A stretch of 7,835 nt of DNA, from the NCBI GenBank assembly GCA_036834985.1, contig DAITMV010000140.1:1-7835 (forward strand), written 5' to 3'. Source of the stretch: DAITMV01 sp036834985. GTDB lineage: Bacteria; Pseudomonadota; Gammaproteobacteria; Burkholderiales; Burkholderiaceae_B. The notes below the pieces were generated by a model that ran no database searches, was not told the origin of the DNA, and worked only from the letters and a program-made list of their open reading frames with translations. The position numbers and the translations under genes are program-made. This document shows positions 7,270 through 7,835 of this stretch, piece by piece (positions within the stretch are counted from its first letter, which is position 1; every line of letters starts with the position of its first letter).

Positions 7270-7334
7270 CACCTGGGGCCCCTACAACAGGCCCAAAATA
7301 ATGCTGCAATGCAATATAGCGTTGAGATGGGCGA

Positions 7335-7363
7335 ATTGTAGGGAGGGAATGGAAGGTGGTCAA
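7335..7363 (-). promoter_or_regulatory. Predicted sigma70 promoter for the lytic transglycosylase gene
   Basis: The minus strand has TTGACC (7358-7363, five of six matches to the -35 consensus) and TACAAT (7335-7340, five of six to the -10 consensus), separated by exactly 17 bp. An AT-rich stretch (GTTTTTACG on the minus strand) lies just upstream of the -35, as in UP-element-like regions. The expected start is near 7328, about 235 nt before the transglycosylase ATG, since no other gene lies between. It is the best full promoter match I found in the window. Confidence 0.6.
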
Positions 7364-7375
7364 GCGTAAAAACTT

Positions 7376-7400
7376 GTAGAGAATGTCTACCATTTTTTTT
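7376..7400 (+). terminator. Weak terminator-like hairpin with T run
   Basis: GTAGA (7376-7380) and TCTAC (7386-7390) form a 5-bp stem with loop GAATG, followed by CA and eight T (7393-7400). The stem is short, so efficiency is doubtful. No plus-strand gene is seen just upstream, so its purpose is unclear. Confidence 0.35.
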
Positions 7401-7403
7401 ATC

Positions 7404-7427
7404 AAAAATCTGTTAGCACAGTTTTTT
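7404..7427. terminator. Second, A/T-flanked terminator-like hairpin before ubiD
   Basis: CTGT (7410-7413) and ACAG (7418-7421) pair around TAGC. An A run (7404-7408) precedes and six T (7422-7427) follow, so the A and T runs can extend the stem with one bulged base. It could act in either direction. It lies 60 bp before the ubiD start and directly follows the other T-run hairpin. The rest of 7428-7487 is AT-rich and probably holds the ubiD promoter: TACAAT at 7464-7469 is the best -10, but its nearest -35 (TTGGCT, 7444-7449) is only 14 bp away. Confidence 0.35.
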
Positions 7428-7487
7428 CAGCCACTTCAAGGACTTGGCTTCATGTTTGAAAAATACAATTAAGAGAAAATAATTTCT

Positions 7488-7835
7488 ATGAAATACAGAG
7501 ACTTGCGAGATTTTATTGATCAGATCCACCGCGAAGGCGAACTGATCAGAGTGCCAGAATCAGTCAGTCCAATCCTTGAAATGACGGCCCTGTGTGACCG
7601 AACCTTGCAACACCAAGGCCCCGCTTTGTTGTTTGATGCACCGCAAGGCTACAAGCACCGCGTACTGGGAAATCTCTTCGGAACGCCCCGCCGGGTTGCA
7701 CTTGGCATGGGGGCAGACAACACCGATGCATTGCGCGAAATTGGTAAAACACTGGCTTATCTTAAAGAACCGGAACCCCCCAAGGGTCTGCGTGATGCCA
7801 TCGACAAACTACCCCTGGTCAAACAAGTATTGTCC
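7488..7835 (+). CDS. ubiD: UbiD, 3-octaprenyl-4-hydroxybenzoate carboxy-lyase (3' end outside window)
   Basis: Decarboxylates 3-polyprenyl-4-hydroxybenzoate to 2-polyprenylphenol in ubiquinone synthesis, using the prenylated FMN cofactor made by UbiX; cytosolic or membrane-associated. The 116 visible codons, from ATG 7488 to the window edge with no stop, match the E. coli UbiD N-terminus nearly block for block: MKYRDLRDFI, REGELIRV, CDRTLQHQGPALLFDAPQGY, VLGNLFGTPRRVALGMG, and ALREIGKTLAYLKEPEPPKG. The catalytic and prFMN-binding residues lie further downstream and cannot be checked. The start agrees with E. coli UbiD. The ribosome binding site is weak (AAGAG at 7471-7475), and AGAAA/TTTCT (7474-7478 and 7483-7487) could form a small hairpin over it. 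It is divergent from the lytic transglycosylase gene. Confidence 0.95.
   Translation, partial: MKYRDLRDFIDQIHREGELIRVPESVSPILEMTALCDRTLQHQGPALLFDAPQGYKHRVLGNLFGTPRRVALGMGADNTDALREIGKTLAYLKEPEPPKGLRDAIDKLPLVKQVLS

Larger units (their letters stand above)
7111..7328 (-). other. Candidate structured 5' leader or small RNA upstream of the lytic transglycosylase
   Basis: This stretch of 394 bp without a convincing gene (7094-7487) is rich in inverted repeats on the side downstream of the predicted minus-strand promoter. In transcript order: GCCCA (7328-7332 complement) with TGGGC (7291-7295 complement); a possible three-way junction at 7218-7269; a 9-bp hairpin at 7191-7210; a bulged hairpin, TCTGTCC/GGACAGA arms at 7156-7162 and 7178-7184 enclosing a GGC/GCC stem; and an imperfect hairpin pairing 7131-7140 with 7111-7120. 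The Shine-Dalgarno follows at once. The stems are seen in sequence; a regulatory role is inference. It could equally be a separate small RNA or a leader controlling translation. I could not match it to a known riboswitch or 6S RNA. Confidence 0.4.

Noticed and set aside
7094..7329. 6S RNA (ssrS) or a known riboswitch
   Set aside because: I see separate hairpins rather than one long rod with a central bubble, and no conserved aptamer core that I recognise. A covariance-model search would be decisive.
7341..7379. G-rich tract GGGAGGGAATGGAAGGTGG and a 7-codon frame (GTG 7356, MVKRKNL) whose stop falls in the 7376-7390 hairpin, as in an attenuator leader peptide
   Set aside because: No run of a regulatory amino acid, no mutually exclusive antiterminator seen, and the G-rich tract is the spacer and -35 of the minus-strand promoter.
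7127..7405. Open frame of 92 codons on the minus strand covering the intergenic region, with LSGC resembling a lipobox
   Set aside because: LSGC lies near the C-terminus rather than after an N-terminal signal, the frame starts upstream of the predicted promoter, and composition does not look coding. The inverted repeats explain the region better.

Overview
The window looks like chromosomal DNA of a betaproteobacterium, most likely in Burkholderiales. The grounds are moderately GC-rich coding sequence, a MaeB-type hybrid malic enzyme, and a ubiquinone-pathway UbiD divergent from a membrane-anchored lytic transglycosylase. The family or genus cannot be fixed from sequence reading alone. No transposase, integrase, tRNA, rRNA or CRISPR array was seen.

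Layout from left to right: (1) the 3' part of an unrecognised polytopic membrane protein (+, 1-770); (2) a minus-strand pair, a patatin-like phospholipase (1204-2400) followed by an overlapping secreted guanyl-specific ribonuclease of the RNase Sa/barnase family (765-1244); (3) an intrinsic terminator (2449-2474) that closes maeB, the NADP-type malic enzyme with a phosphotransacetylase-like C-terminal domain (-, 2517-4817); (4) a 70-bp divergent promoter region, then a class I/II PLP aminotransferase (+, 4888-6117); (5) an SLT-type lytic transglycosylase with an N-terminal membrane anchor (-, 6107-7093); (6) a 394-bp intergenic region; (7) the first 116 codons of ubiD (+, from 7488, running off the window).

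The coding part is dense. Both convergent gene pairs overlap at their stop codons (765-770 and 6107-6117), and the patatin and ribonuclease genes overlap by 41 bp. Most genes are housekeeping: malate to pyruvate plus NADPH, amino-group transfer, peptidoglycan cleavage and ubiquinone synthesis. The patatin/ribonuclease pair is a possible lipid- and RNA-degrading unit, but that link rests on gene arrangement only.

The most notable non-coding signal is upstream of the lytic transglycosylase. A good sigma70 promoter (TTGACC, 17 bp, TACAAT; minus strand) would start a leader of about 235 nt. This leader holds a possible three-way junction, a 9-bp perfect hairpin, a bulged GC-rich hairpin and a further hairpin just before a strong Shine-Dalgarno. 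This could be a cis-regulatory RNA or a separate small RNA. I could not match it to a known family.
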